This document shows positions 55,520 to 64,000 of a stretch of 64,000 nt of DNA, piece after piece. Source of the DNA: Nitrospira sp. GTDB taxonomy: Bacteria > Nitrospirota > Nitrospiria > Nitrospirales > Nitrospiraceae. The stretch lies in contig JAURZE010000005.1 of the NCBI GenBank assembly GCA_030653545.1, positions 1-64,000 on the forward strand. The letters are read 5' to 3'. Each line of letters opens with the position of its first letter. Within the stretch, counting starts at the first letter, position 1. The notes beneath the pieces are model-generated. The model worked only from the letters and a program-made list of their open reading frames with translations, searched no databases and was not told the origin of the DNA. The position numbers and the translations under genes were made by a program.

Positions 55520-56524
55520 CTATTCTGACCAGGCCTTCATTCGCCCGTACGCCAGTTCCGGAACATCGTTCGTGCGTAACTCTCGCTGACCGATGTCAGC
55601 CGGAAGCGCCCGTGCTCGGGCTACGGGTACTTCCAGGCAGGGCAGCGCGGTTGGTTCAAAGTGCTCACGCCGCAGTTCGTTCCCGGTTCTGCTTCGATAG
55701 ACGAGTTCGTCGGTGTCTAGATCGTATTCAGGGATCTCCGGATTTTCCCATCGCTGCTCAAAGTAATGCGTGTAGAGCGTGTAGAGCCCGTGGGTCTTTC
55801 GATTGTGCCGCAGTACATATTCCGGCATGGTCTCGATATCAAGGTCTGCGTGGTAGTGCTGGAGCCACAAATAGTCACCCAGAACAACCATTTTGACCAG
55901 AGGCGGATCGGCATATAGCTTGAGCTTCACAACTTTGCCCATCGCCTTCAGGCGTTTGAGCAGCGTGATGCTTTGCCGGACTTCCTCGCGGAATCCGTCC
56001 AGGGTAAATTCAGGATGGCCGATAGCCTGGATGCGAGCACTGGCCTCCTCGCTGTATGGATTGACCAGGAGGATTTGTGCGCCCAGACACTTGTCGAGCA
56101 CCGAAGAGAGGTCCCCTACCTGGTCGACCAGAGTGCTGTACCCGCTTGACCCGATCACCTTGATGGTGCGGCCCGTCCCCTGATCTTCTTTGAGTTGTCT
56201 GATACGTCGTTCCGCGCCTCGGGCACGCCGGGGGAAGAAGGAGACGAGCCCGGCTCCGGTCGCGTACGCCGCCAGGGTTCGGTCGCGAAGGCTCCGATGG
56301 AGAAAGTTCAGTCCTGCGATCAGGAGCACGGCGACCGACATTTCTACGGCGATCAGCGAGAGCTTGTTGTGCTCGACCTGAGACCAGAAGGAGAGAAACT
56401 GTTTGGCTCCCGCTGGCAGCAGGAGGGCGATGCCTCCGCTCAGCGCAACAATTGTAATGTGGTAAGCGCTCCCCGCGGCATTGCGAAGGAGAGCTCGAAA
56501 CGTGGACGAGAATTCATGAAACAA
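55520..56524 (-). CDS. Membrane protein with phospholipase-D-like domain lacking HKD
   Basis: 334 residues from a TTG at 56524 that follows AAGAGGTGC; the longer frame beyond it lacks a ribosome binding site. Two transmembrane helices (VALSGGIALLLPAGAKQFLSF, LIAVEMSVAVLLIAGLNFL). The cytosolic part (RTIKVIGSSGYSTLVDQVGD, GAQILLVNPYSEEASARI, KVVKLKLYADPPLVKMVVLGDYLWLQHYHADL) has the strand order of a PLD-like half, but no H-x-K. YVLRHNRKTHGLYTLYTHYFEQRW follows. It may be a ligand-binding or toxin-related relative. Alone in the window. Confidence 0.7.
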   Translation of the reverse strand: MFHEFSSTFRALLRNAAGSAYHITIVALSGGIALLLPAGAKQFLSFWSQVEHNKLSLIAVEMSVAVLLIAGLNFLHRSLRDRTLAAYATGAGLVSFFPRRARGAERRIRQLKEDQGTGRTIKVIGSSGYSTLVDQVGDLSSVLDKCLGAQILLVNPYSEEASARIQAIGHPEFTLDGFREEVRQSITLLKRLKAMGKVVKLKLYADPPLVKMVVLGDYLWLQHYHADLDIETMPEYVLRHNRKTHGLYTLYTHYFEQRWENPEIPEYDLDTDELVYRSRTGNELRREHFEPTALPCLEVPVARARALPADIGQRELRTNDVPELAYGRMKAWSE

Positions 56525-56848
56525 AATGCACCTCTTGAAAATGTGACAACAAACCACGCGACGGTGTCGGACTGGTCTTGCGAGCGATGGGTGTGAGGCC
56601 AACGGGGACTGCTCAGCAGATGCAGGACGGTCTTGTGCGGGCAAACAAAAATCGCGTCAGACTTCGGTGTGCCGGGGGATACTGCGGCCTCTAAACTCCG
56701 GAGGTCTTACGCGATCAAGTGTCACCCTAACAGGATGTTGGCGGTAACACAAGGTGTATCGTGATGCTGGGCGGGATCTTGTGCGTGGGGCCGGCGGCGT
56801 CGAATGAACGCTGATGCGGTCACCGAGACATCGCCGGAAGATGATGAG
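56525..56848. other. Intergenic region without a supported gene
   Basis: About 325 bases between the PLD-like gene start and the end of the VOC gene (both on the minus strand). Nothing coding or repeated was seen. Confidence 0.5.
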
Positions 56849-57463
56849 TTATTTGCGTGAAGTCTCACGCGGCGCAGTCGACTTCATGAGACTGTCGGCT
56901 TGTGGCGGTAGAAATCCTTGGTATCCCTCGTGTCGTTCGGCCAGTTCCAGCACCGAGAAGGGATGGCCATCGACCATTTCAGGCGATGAGAAAATCTGCC
57001 GGAGTGAGTCTCCGCGTGCCCCGACGATGTGTCCGGCGAATAGGATGCCTCTTTTGTTGAGTTGCCGGACGGCTTTCTCGATATCCTCCACGCGAACCGC
57101 GATATGGTGAAAGACCTGGTCGCCGAAGTTCTGAACCCATCCGGGAATAATGCTGGTTCGTCCGCGGTCGCCCGCATAGGCTTGATCCACAAAGAGCGCA
57201 GGGTAGCCGGATTTCCGATAGACTTTGGCGTACCAGTCGTCGTACTCCAGCGTTTCGTCGTAGGCATATCCGAGGGCGATGAATGGCTCGGCCCGGCGAT
57301 CGATATCGAGCGTCCGCAAGGTCACATGATCGATCACGGGCGTGAGGCCGACTCCCGCCTCGTCGAGCATGGCTTGCAGCGTTTTTCCGGCCTGATTGTG
57401 CAGGACGAATTCCCCCACCATGCGCACCATGAGTCCATCGAGTTCCCGATTCTGATCCATCAT
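56849..57463 (-). CDS. VOC-family (glyoxalase/dioxygenase fold) protein
   Basis: 204 residues. VIDHVTLRTLDIDRRAEPFI begins the fold with a metal-type His, FGDQVFHHIAVRVEDIEKAV provides a His pair, and the late PFSVLELAERHEGYQG provides the Glu. That is the order His, His, Glu of VOC metal sites. It resembles the half-domain of 4-hydroxyphenylpyruvate dioxygenase-like enzymes. It is the third gene of an operon with aminoadipate-semialdehyde dehydrogenase and saccharopine dehydrogenase, so a role on 2-aminoadipate or 2-oxoadipate is plausible but unproven. Confidence 0.85.
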   Translation of the reverse strand: MMDQNRELDGLMVRMVGEFVLHNQAGKTLQAMLDEAGVGLTPVIDHVTLRTLDIDRRAEPFIALGYAYDETLEYDDWYAKVYRKSGYPALFVDQAYAGDRGRTSIIPGWVQNFGDQVFHHIAVRVEDIEKAVRQLNKRGILFAGHIVGARGDSLRQIFSSPEMVDGHPFSVLELAERHEGYQGFLPPQADSLMKSTAPRETSRK

Positions 57464-57501
57464 GGTCTCCCTTCTCTCCCGGAGTTGCAGCCGTCAGCTA
57501 T

Positions 57502-59028
57502 TCAGCCGAACGTGATGCCCTGCGCGAGCGGCAGATCCGTGCCCCAATTCACCGTGTTGGTCTGACGGCGCATGTAGGCTTTCCAAGCGTCTGAGCCGGC
57601 TTCCCGTCCGCCTCCCGTTTCCTTCTCGCCGCCGAATGCCCCGCCGATTTCCGCACCGGATGTGCCGATGTTGACGTTGGCAATTCCGCAATCGCTGCCC
57701 GCCGAGGACAGAAACCGCTCACTGTGCTGCAGTCTTGTGGTGAACAGGGCCGATGAGAGGCCCTGCGGCACATCGTTCTGGAGCCGGATGGCTTCGTCGA
57801 TCGTACGGAACGTCATGACATAAAGGATCGGGGCGAAGGTCTCACGCTGGACCACGGGCCAGTGGTTCTGTGCGAGTACGATCGTCGGTTCGACGAAATG
57901 TCCCGGCCGCTGCAGCACCTGTCCGCCGTAGAGAATCTTGCCACCTTCCTTTTTAATCTCGTCGATGGCGGCACGGAAGGTGTCGACTGCGGCCTGATCA
58001 ATCAGCGGGCCCATCAGGACGTCAGGCTCCAGGGGGTTGCCTATGCGAATGTGCGCATAGGCGTTCACGAGTGCGGCCGTTACCGCCTCATAGCAAGATT
58101 CGTGGACGAGCAGGCGTCTGGTTGTTGTGCAGCGCTGGCCGGCGGTGCCTACGGCTCCGAAGAGAATGGCGCGCACGGCGATATTAAGGTCTGCGGTCTC
58201 ATCGATGATGATGGCGTTGTTACCGCTGAGTTCGAGCAGCGCCCGCCCCAATCGGCTGCCGACGGTTGATGCGATCCGGCGGCCGACCGCCGCGGATCCT
58301 GTGAACGAGATGAGAGGCAGGCGCGAGTCCTGGACCATGGTCTCGGCCAGGCTGGATTGATCCGTGACGAAGAGCGAGAACACGCCGTGACAGCCCTGCT
58401 GCTGCATCGCACGATTGCAGATCTGTTGAACCGCGATTGCGCAGAGCGGAGCCTTGGGGGATGGTTTCCAGATGACGGTATCTCCGGCGATCGCGGCCAG
58501 GAAGGCGTTCCATGCCCAGACGGCAACGGGGAAATTGAAGGCGGTAATCACCCCAACGGGGCCGAGAGGGTGCCACTGTTCGGACATGCGATGCGCCGGC
58601 CGTTCGGAGTGCATCATCGTCCCATAGAGCATGCGCGATTGCCCGACTGCGAAATCGGCCATGTCGATCATCTCCTGAACTTCGCCGTCTCCTTCAGCTT
58701 TGATCTTGCCGACTTCCAGAGCGATCAAGGTGCCGAGGTCATCCTTCCTCTCTCTGAGTGCCTGGCCGATGAGTCTCACGAGTTCCCCGCGTTTCGGTGC
58801 CGGGACCATTTTCCATGATTGGAATACATCAACCGATACTTTTGATATACTGCTGTAATCATCTGATGAGCATGGTATTACTCTGGATATCATTTCTCCT
58901 GTTGCCGGGTTAATCGATGGCAATAAAGGCTTGCCGGATTGACTGGACCACCACCCTGAACCAGTGCTTCCGCCAGGGTTGATCGCTTGAATACCAAGCT
59001 CCTTGAGGGCGGTTTGGATTGTGCTCAT
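57502..59028 (-). CDS. amaB: Alpha-aminoadipate-semialdehyde dehydrogenase (ALDH7 type)
   Basis: 508 residues from [13 protein letters not shown] at 59028; the ATG overlaps the stop of the preceding gene in an ATGA. ALDH motifs: [53 protein letters not shown] (catalytic Glu), [16 protein letters not shown] (nucleophile Cys). The C-terminal [20 protein letters not shown] is typical of antiquitin/ALDH7 enzymes. These oxidise alpha-aminoadipate-6-semialdehyde (with piperideine-6-carboxylate) to 2-aminoadipate in lysine breakdown. The saccharopine-dehydrogenase partner supports this reading. Confidence 0.92.
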   Translation of the reverse strand: MSTIQTALKELGIQAINPGGSTGSGWWSSQSGKPLLPSINPATGEMISRVIPCSSDDYSSISKVSVDVFQSWKMVPAPKRGELVRLIGQALRERKDDLGTLIALEVGKIKAEGDGEVQEMIDMADFAVGQSRMLYGTMMHSERPAHRMSEQWHPLGPVGVITAFNFPVAVWAWNAFLAAIAGDTVIWKPSPKAPLCAIAVQQICNRAMQQQGCHGVFSLFVTDQSSLAETMVQDSRLPLISFTGSAAVGRRIASTVGSRLGRALLELSGNNAIIIDETADLNIAVRAILFGAVGTAGQRCTTTRRLLVHESCYEAVTAALVNAYAHIRIGNPLEPDVLMGPLIDQAAVDTFRAAIDEIKKEGGKILYGGQVLQRPGHFVEPTIVLAQNHWPVVQRETFAPILYVMTFRTIDEAIRLQNDVPQGLSSALFTTRLQHSERFLSSAGSDCGIANVNIGTSGAEIGGAFGGEKETGGGREAGSDAWKAYMRRQTNTVNWGTDLPLAQGITFG

Positions 59029-60113
59029 CGGAAGCATGCTCCAAAGTCGTTGGCGAGGAAGTTCTTCAGCGAAATAGATTCCTGTGTGACAAAGCCATGG
59101 TAATGGGTTGGATCGCGCAGGACGAGGTCCAGCACCGTGCAGAGGCTGGAAGCGGTCGTGACTTGAATTGCCGACCAGAGCCTGCCCTTGATGCATTGAG
59201 GGTAAACCTTCTTGACGTAGTTCTCTTCAAAGAATCCCCCCTCTTTGGTCCCGGTGACCGAGGCGTAGATCAGGACGACATCCTGGAGCGTTTGCGGAAC
59301 GGCGTGCTCCAGTACTCGCTTGAGCGTGTCCCTGTCTTCGTTTAGCTTCAGGTCCTTCATCAGGAGATGGATCTTTTCGCAATGCCCCGGATAGCGCAAC
59401 GTCTTGTAATTCATCGTCTGCACTTGCCCGGCATATGTATCTGCCAGCGTGCCCAATCCTCCGGATGTGTTGAAGGCCTCGTAGAGTAGCCCATCCAGCT
59501 CGATGGTCTCGTAACCCTCCAGCGGCTGGAGCGGGACTTTCTCGCCCCCTTCGATGCCGTAGCACAGGTTGCCGTATTCATTGATCAGGCCATCGGTCGA
59601 CCAGGTCAGCGAGTATTTCAGCGCATTGCTGGGATGGACCGGCAGCGCGCCGACGCGCATCTTCACGGTATCCAGCTTCTGGAAATGCGTCATGAGGTCG
59701 TGCGTCACAATGCTGATGAACCCCGGCGCCAGGCCGCACTGCGGCAGGAAGGCTTGGGAGGCGCCGGCGCTCAACACGCGAATCTGGCTGGTCACCTCGA
59801 TGTCTTCGGTCAGATCGAAGTAATGGACGCCGTGAGTCAGGGCCAGCCCCGCCACGGTGGGGTTACAGAAATAGGGGAGACTGGAGACGATCGCATCGAC
59901 GGGATGCATCGAGAGGTACGTGCTGACCATGTCCGGGTGGCGGACGTCGAGGAGGCAGGGAGTCACTCGCTCAAGTTTGAGATCCGCGACGAGGCGGCTC
60001 GCTCCGTCCAGATTTACATCGCCGAGATGCACCTCGTAACGGCCGTGTTGAGAGAGCAGGCCTACAATGAGCGAACCGATCTTTCCTGCACCGAGGACCA
60101 GTACTCGATACAT
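59025..60113 (-). CDS. Saccharopine dehydrogenase (lysine pathway)
   Basis: A 362-residue LYS9-type protein. N-terminal Rossmann motif [20 protein letters not shown], followed by [20 protein letters not shown] and [20 protein letters not shown]. The substrate domain has [38 protein letters not shown] and [20 protein letters not shown], all conserved in the glutamate-forming saccharopine reductase/dehydrogenase group. It should convert saccharopine to glutamate and aminoadipate semialdehyde. It heads the operon with GAGAGGCGC before the start. No lysine-ketoglutarate reductase gene is seen in this window. Confidence 0.9.
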   Translation of the reverse strand: MYRVLVLGAGKIGSLIVGLLSQHGRYEVHLGDVNLDGASRLVADLKLERVTPCLLDVRHPDMVSTYLSMHPVDAIVSSLPYFCNPTVAGLALTHGVHYFDLTEDIEVTSQIRVLSAGASQAFLPQCGLAPGFISIVTHDLMTHFQKLDTVKMRVGALPVHPSNALKYSLTWSTDGLINEYGNLCYGIEGGEKVPLQPLEGYETIELDGLLYEAFNTSGGLGTLADTYAGQVQTMNYKTLRYPGHCEKIHLLMKDLKLNEDRDTLKRVLEHAVPQTLQDVVLIYASVTGTKEGGFFEENYVKKVYPQCIKGRLWSAIQVTTASSLCTVLDLVLRDPTHYHGFVTQESISLKNFLANDFGACFR

Positions 60114-60248
60114 AATGCGCCTCTCGTATTCTCAGTATACTCCTCTCCGGGACATTCACCAGCCGTCCAGTCTTGACAGGTGAAGGGTGGCCCTAGTACC
60201 GTTTCGCGTTTTTTGAGGTGTTCATGACGATTGCGCAAGGAACTATTC

Positions 60249-61624
60249 ATGGAATCATTCTCGGTCGAGCCCACGTCGTCTTCTGCTCCGTTTTCCCATT
60301 CTGTCGAGGATCGGCCCGTCTGGCTGAGTGTTGACCTTCGATTCGTCATTGCGACAGTCATCGTCTTCAGTGCGGTGGTGGCGACCACGATTCGATTCAG
60401 CCACGAGGTGTTTGACCCGCTGGCCGATGCGCTGAAGATTCAAGGGTGGGCCGCGATTATCGCGCGTCCCAGTCTTCTCTGGTTTACGATGGGTATGGCG
60501 CTCATCGTCATTCGGACGTTGCTCTGGGTGCGGTATCATCCGGTGGCCGCGGTCTCTCATGATGAGGCGCCGCGGATGTCGATTATTATTCCCGCGTATA
60601 ACGAAGGGGCGATGGTGCGGAAGGCGGTGGACGCCTGCGCGCGGGCCGAATATCCAAGAGGGCGTCTGGAAATCATTGTGATCACGACGGCAGCACAGAT
60701 GACACCTGGAGGCACGTGGACGCGGCGCAACGGGGGCGCCCTGACCTTGTGCAGACGATCCGGCTTCCGGTGAATGCCGGGAAACGGGCCGCGCTCGCGG
60801 CCGGGTTTGCCAGGGCGACTGGGGAGATTCTCGTCACGGTCGATTCCGACAGTCTGGTCGAACGAGGCGCACTGCTGGCGATCGCCGGCCCGTTCCGGAA
60901 TGAACGTGTCGGTGCGGTGGCGGGCAAGGTCTGTGTGCTGAACCGGTTTCAGTCGGTCCTGCCGCGTATGTTGCACGTTCGGTTTGTGCTCTCGTTCGAT
61001 TTTCTGCGCAGCGTGCAATCGACCTACGGCACCGTCTATTGCTGCCCGGGGGCCTTGTCAGCCTATCGTGCGTCGGTCGTGCATGCCCTGGTTCCTGCCT
61101 GGGTGCATCAGCGGTTTCTCGGCGAGGTGTGTACGATCGGCGAGGATCGGGCGTTGACGAACGATGTGCTGGCCGCCGGCTATCGGGCGGTGTACCAGCG
61201 TACCGCCGTGGTGCAGACGCTGGCGCCGGAGACCTATCGGAAACTGTGTCGGATGTTCCTGCGGTGGGACCGCAGCTATATTCGGGAGGAAATACGGCTC
61301 TGGAAGATTATGTGGACACTGCCGTTCCCGGCGATGGCCTTGACGTTGATCGAGACGACGGTCACAAATCTCCGGTATCCGGTCGCCTATAGTTCGCTGG
61401 GATTGATGCTCTATTTAAGTGTGCAGGATCCGCTGACCGTCGTCCGTTTGTTGATCTCCATCGGCATCGTATCCATTTTTTATTCGCTCTATTTCCTCCA
61501 TAGCGAACGTTCCCGCGAATTCTTCTATGGCGTTCTCTATGCCTATTTTCATTTCGTGAGCCTTCTGTGGATTTTCCCCTACGCGCTAGTGACGGTGCGA
61601 AATCGTTCCTGGATGACTCGCTAG
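60249..61624 (+). pseudogene. Glycosyltransferase family 2 membrane protein, frameshifted
   Basis: From the ATG at 60249 (AAGGAA before it) the frame encodes two transmembrane helices and the start of a GT2 domain (MSIIIPAYNEGAMVRKAVDA) up to EIIVI. It then goes out of frame. The other frame begins VDAAQRGRPDLVQTIRLPVN and carries GKRAALAAGFARATGEILVTVDSDSLV, FLGEVCTIGEDRALTNDVLA (acceptor ED) and RKLCRMFLRWDRSYIREE (Q/R-x-x-RW), then C-terminal helices. Adding one G after 60683 restores IVIDDGSTDDTWRHVD, exactly the nucleotide-binding DDGS motif. The intact enzyme would be about 458 residues, NodC/hyaluronan-synthase-like. Confidence 0.88.
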
Positions 61625-61770
61625 GTCTGGCCCATGTCAGCCCGTCTTGTTGGCCGGTGAGTCGAATGCACGACTCCCGCCAGTTGTTCATTCCCATCAG
61701 CCAGGGGGATCGGTATACTAGCCGCCAGTGTTGTCGCGCACAGGGCCAATATGAAACGGGGAGGGAAAGA

Positions 61771-62100
61771 ATGGAATATCGAAAAGGTTGGGTCAGTGTC
61801 GGCCTGATGGTGCTGCTGCTCTGCGTGTTGGGTGGGGTTGGTGGAGCCGTGTCGTCCGTTTGTGCCGACGAACCGGTTGTCGACCTGAATAGTCCTGAGG
61901 CGATCCGCCATACGCTCGAGCAGCAGGCGGGCAAGCGAGTAAAGCTGAAACTTCAATCCGGACAGGAGTTGGAAGGCAAAATCTCCAAGGTCGGATCCCA
62001 TGTCGTTGTCGTCAGCGAGCTCAGCGGGATGGAGTTTTTCGATGCGACGGTGCGGGTCGATCAAGTCGCCGCAGTCATCGTCCGGGTTCGCACGAAGTAG
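61771..62100 (+). CDS. Small exported protein, SH3/Sm-like fold
   Basis: 109 residues from MEYRKGWVSVGLMVLLLCVL, a signal peptide cleaved near VSSVCADEP. The mature part LNSPEAIRHTLEQQAGKRVKL is helical, then KLQSGQELEGKISKVGSHVV and VVSELSGMEFFDATVRVDQVAAV form a small five-stranded barrel of LSm/SH3 type. It is likely a periplasmic protein of unknown role. GGGGAGGGA precedes the ATG. It stands 150 bases after the glycosyltransferase. Confidence 0.78.
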   Translation: MEYRKGWVSVGLMVLLLCVLGGVGGAVSSVCADEPVVDLNSPEAIRHTLEQQAGKRVKLKLQSGQELEGKISKVGSHVVVVSELSGMEFFDATVRVDQVAAVIVRVRTK

Positions 62101-62175
62101 GCGTGCTGTCCAGGAGCCTGCTGGGCGGTTCGCCGGTTCTCGAATGTCCTGATGATGGAGGCTGAGTCTTGCGGC

Positions 62176-63120
62176 TTAGCCTAGCCGAGCCCGACCATGG
62201 GGGGTGGTGAGATCCTGATCGGGACCGACCGGGACGATGCGAGTAGGGTTGATGTCGTCATGCGTGACGTAGTAGTGCCGCTTGATATGGTCGAAATTGA
62301 CGGTCTCGGCGATGCCGTCAGTTTGGTAGAGATCCTTGAGATAGCCGAAGAGATTCGGATAGTCGATGATGCGACGAATGTTGCATTTGAAGTGGCCGTG
62401 ATAGACCGCATCGAACCGGACCAGGGTGACGAACAGCCGCCAGTCGGATTCGACGAATTCCGAGCCGAAGAGATAACGTTGATGCGCCAGCCGCGCATCG
62501 AGGCTATCCAGCGCATCGAACAGCCGATGCACCGCTTTCTCATAAGCCTGCTGTGATGTCGCGAATCCTGCCCGGTAGACCCCATCATTGACGTTCTCAT
62601 ACAGAAAGGAATTGAGATCGTCGATCTCTTTGCGAAGACCTTCCGGATAGATATCGATCGGGCTCTCGGTGAAGCGATTGAACTCGCTATTGAAGATACG
62701 CATGAGATCGTCGTCGGAGTTGGTGACGATGCGGGTGGTCGCCCGGTCCCACAAAGCCGGCACGGTAATGCGTCCGATGTAGTGCGGATCGGTGGCCTTG
62801 TAGGCCTCGCTCAAAAAGTGAAATCCATTGACGGGGTCGAGTGAATGACCCGGGCCTTCGCGAAAGGCCCAGCCCCTCTCGTCGCGAATCGGGTCGACGG
62901 CGGTCAGCCCGATAATCCCCTCCAGGCGTTTGAGCTTCCGTACGATGATGGTGCGGTGTGCCCAGGGGCAGGCCCAGGATACATAGAGATGGTAACGGCC
63001 GGCTTCGGCTGGATAGCCGGAACTTCCGGTGGAGGTCACGTAGTGGCGAAAGGCATCCGCCTGACGGGTGAACTCGCCTTCACCGGTTTGCTCATCGGGA
63101 AACTGTGCCTGGATTGTCAC
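62176..63120 (-). CDS. yqjG: Glutathionyl-hydroquinone reductase (YqjG/ECM4 type)
   Basis: 314 residues from a GTG at 63120 with AGGAG about 10 bases upstream (an ATG at 63162 gives 14 more residues). The thioredoxin-like domain has LYVSWACPWAHRTIIVRKLK, with the catalytic Cys of the CPWA motif. The C-terminal helical GST domain follows (VYRAGFATSQQAYEKAVHRL, HQRYLFGSEFVESDWRLFVT, YPNLFGYLKDLYQTDGIAET). It reduces glutathionyl-hydroquinones, and the sequence keeps the full family length and motif. Its presence implies glutathione chemistry in this organism. Confidence 0.92.
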   Translation of the reverse strand: MTIQAQFPDEQTGEGEFTRQADAFRHYVTSTGSSGYPAEAGRYHLYVSWACPWAHRTIIVRKLKRLEGIIGLTAVDPIRDERGWAFREGPGHSLDPVNGFHFLSEAYKATDPHYIGRITVPALWDRATTRIVTNSDDDLMRIFNSEFNRFTESPIDIYPEGLRKEIDDLNSFLYENVNDGVYRAGFATSQQAYEKAVHRLFDALDSLDARLAHQRYLFGSEFVESDWRLFVTLVRFDAVYHGHFKCNIRRIIDYPNLFGYLKDLYQTDGIAETVNFDHIKRHYYVTHDDINPTRIVPVGPDQDLTTPHGRARLG

Positions 63121-63329
63121 GTCGCATCCGCTCCTGGTCGGTCGGAAAGTTACTAGTTCCATTATCGCATAGGTCTGTCTTCCTGGGGCAGGTTTCTAAG
63201 CTCTTGCCTGCTGGTCGGAGAGCGGTTGCAGCTAAGGGCGACGTTCAGTAGAGTACAAGAACGTGAGGGCTGAACCAAATCGTTCAGCGAGGCTCCGGTT
63301 TGAGGCCGGGGAGAGCGGAGAGCAGGGAG

Positions 63330-63968
63330 ATGAATGTGAATCGCAGGATGCTTGTGTCGGCGGGGTTGTTAGTTTGGTACGTTGCGGTGTCCGTATGGAT
63401 GGCGCAGGCGCCGGCCGACCCCCAGTTCTGGTTGATCGCGAGTATTCTGCCGGCGCTGTTTGTCGTCGTGCTGATCGCGACCTACCGCCACCTGCCCATG
63501 TCACCCGCTTCCTATGGCCTCATCACCGCGTTTCTCACGCTGCATACCATCGGCGTTCACTATACCTACGCGGAAGTGCCGGTCGGGTTGTGGATGGATC
63601 AAGTCCTGCACCTCGGACGCAATCATTTCGATCGGATCGTGCATTTCAGTTTCGGGTTTCTGCTCGCCTATCCCATGGAAGAGGTGTTTCGGCTGAGTGC
63701 GACTGTGCAGGGGTGGGTAGTGTACTATCTTCCGGTTATGACCGTCCTTGGGCTGAGCGGACTCTGGGAAATTGTTGAATCATGGGTAGCCAGCGCCGTG
63801 CATCCCGAGTTGGGCGTGACCTACTTGGGTTCGCAGGGGGACATCTGGGACGCCCAGAAGGACATGGCCGCGGCGCTCTACGGAGCCCTGCTTTGCGTGT
63901 CGATCCTTATGGTGGTTCGGGCGCTGAGAGGAGCCCGGTCCGAGCTTCAAACCGAGATAGCTGAATAA
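63330..63968 (+). CDS. DUF2238 inner-membrane protein (YjdF-like)
   Basis: 212 residues from MNVNRRMLVSAGLLVWYVAV, with an earlier in-frame ATG at 63300. Six predicted helices. The family signature is HYTYAEVPVGLWMDQVLHLG, then RNHFDRIVHFSFGFLLAYPM and GLSGLWEIVESWVASAVHPE, with HFDRIVHF and WEIVE as conserved polar clusters. YLGSQGDIWDAQKDMAAALY closes the motif set. Function unknown. The Asp/His/Glu pattern in helices recalls membrane metal or lipid enzymes, which is inference. Confidence 0.9.
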   Translation: MNVNRRMLVSAGLLVWYVAVSVWMAQAPADPQFWLIASILPALFVVVLIATYRHLPMSPASYGLITAFLTLHTIGVHYTYAEVPVGLWMDQVLHLGRNHFDRIVHFSFGFLLAYPMEEVFRLSATVQGWVVYYLPVMTVLGLSGLWEIVESWVASAVHPELGVTYLGSQGDIWDAQKDMAAALYGALLCVSILMVVRALRGARSELQTEIAE

Positions 63969-64000
63969 TCTCCATATGAACGCCGGGGTGACAGGGCTGC

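Noticed and set aside
1-64000. tRNA, rRNA and CRISPR arrays
   Set aside because: No cloverleaf-like gene, rRNA segment or short direct-repeat array was seen on either strand by eye.

Overview
The window looks like chromosomal DNA of a GC-rich, Gram-negative, chemolithoautotrophic bacterium, most likely a Nitrospira-type (Nitrospirota) organism. The reasons are inferred from gene content: two ferredoxin-dependent 2-oxoacid oxidoreductase beta subunits of the reductive-TCA type, several c-type cytochromes (a DUF3365 monoheme protein, a MauG-type diheme peroxidase, a small cytochrome c), cupredoxins, outer-membrane barrels and a lipid A deacylase. I could not run a taxonomic search, and no rRNA or tRNA gene was seen.

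Layout. 1-1.4 kb: two IS30-family elements end against each other, and the second one has cut off the 5' part of a host gene. 1.5-12.4 kb: small stress and housekeeping genes (LMW phosphatase-like protein, lipoproteins, FMN-binding protein, carbinolamine dehydratase, OsmC, two CBS-pair proteins, ferritin-like protein, HEAT protein, an L7/L12-domain membrane protein) mixed with decayed genes. 12.4-19.7 kb: RRM protein, an FMN-binding/GAF/winged-helix fusion with a small FMN-binding partner, a double cupredoxin, a DUF3365 cytochrome, an overlapping ATP-grasp/metallopeptidase pair, UspA. 19.8-28.9 kb: FAD monooxygenase, small envelope proteins, PagL-like barrel, flavin reductase, a repeat-rich AsmA protein, a Tat-exported DMFase-like protein. 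28.9-34.1 kb: a four-gene minus-strand operon (cNMP-gated MscS, CHASE2 adenylate cyclase, SH3 protein, M48 protease). 34-48 kb: cytochromes, transporters, a lipoprotein/barrel pair, SDRs, an M20 hydrolase, a GNAT-cNMP acetyltransferase, a transglycosylase. 49-52.4 kb: OFOR beta subunits, an A-type Fe-S carrier, PilZ. 52.5-64 kb: anion/sodium permease, a PLD-like membrane protein, a lysine-via-saccharopine operon, a frameshifted glycosyltransferase, glutathionyl-hydroquinone reductase and a DUF2238 protein.

How the parts connect. Cyclic-nucleotide signalling is the clearest theme: one adenylate cyclase shares an operon with a cNMP-domain channel, and a second cNMP-domain protein (an acetyltransferase) lies 11 kb away. 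The 57-60 kb operon has saccharopine-dehydrogenase and aminoadipate-semialdehyde-dehydrogenase genes coupled by an ATGA overlap, followed by a VOC-fold gene that could act further down lysine breakdown.

Two cross-cutting patterns stand out. First, several genes lack a Shine-Dalgarno site and have a sigma-70-like -10 element exactly 6-9 bases before the start codon, which predicts leaderless mRNAs. Second, the window is rich in relics: at least eight truncated or frameshifted genes, several being partial copies of an intact neighbour.
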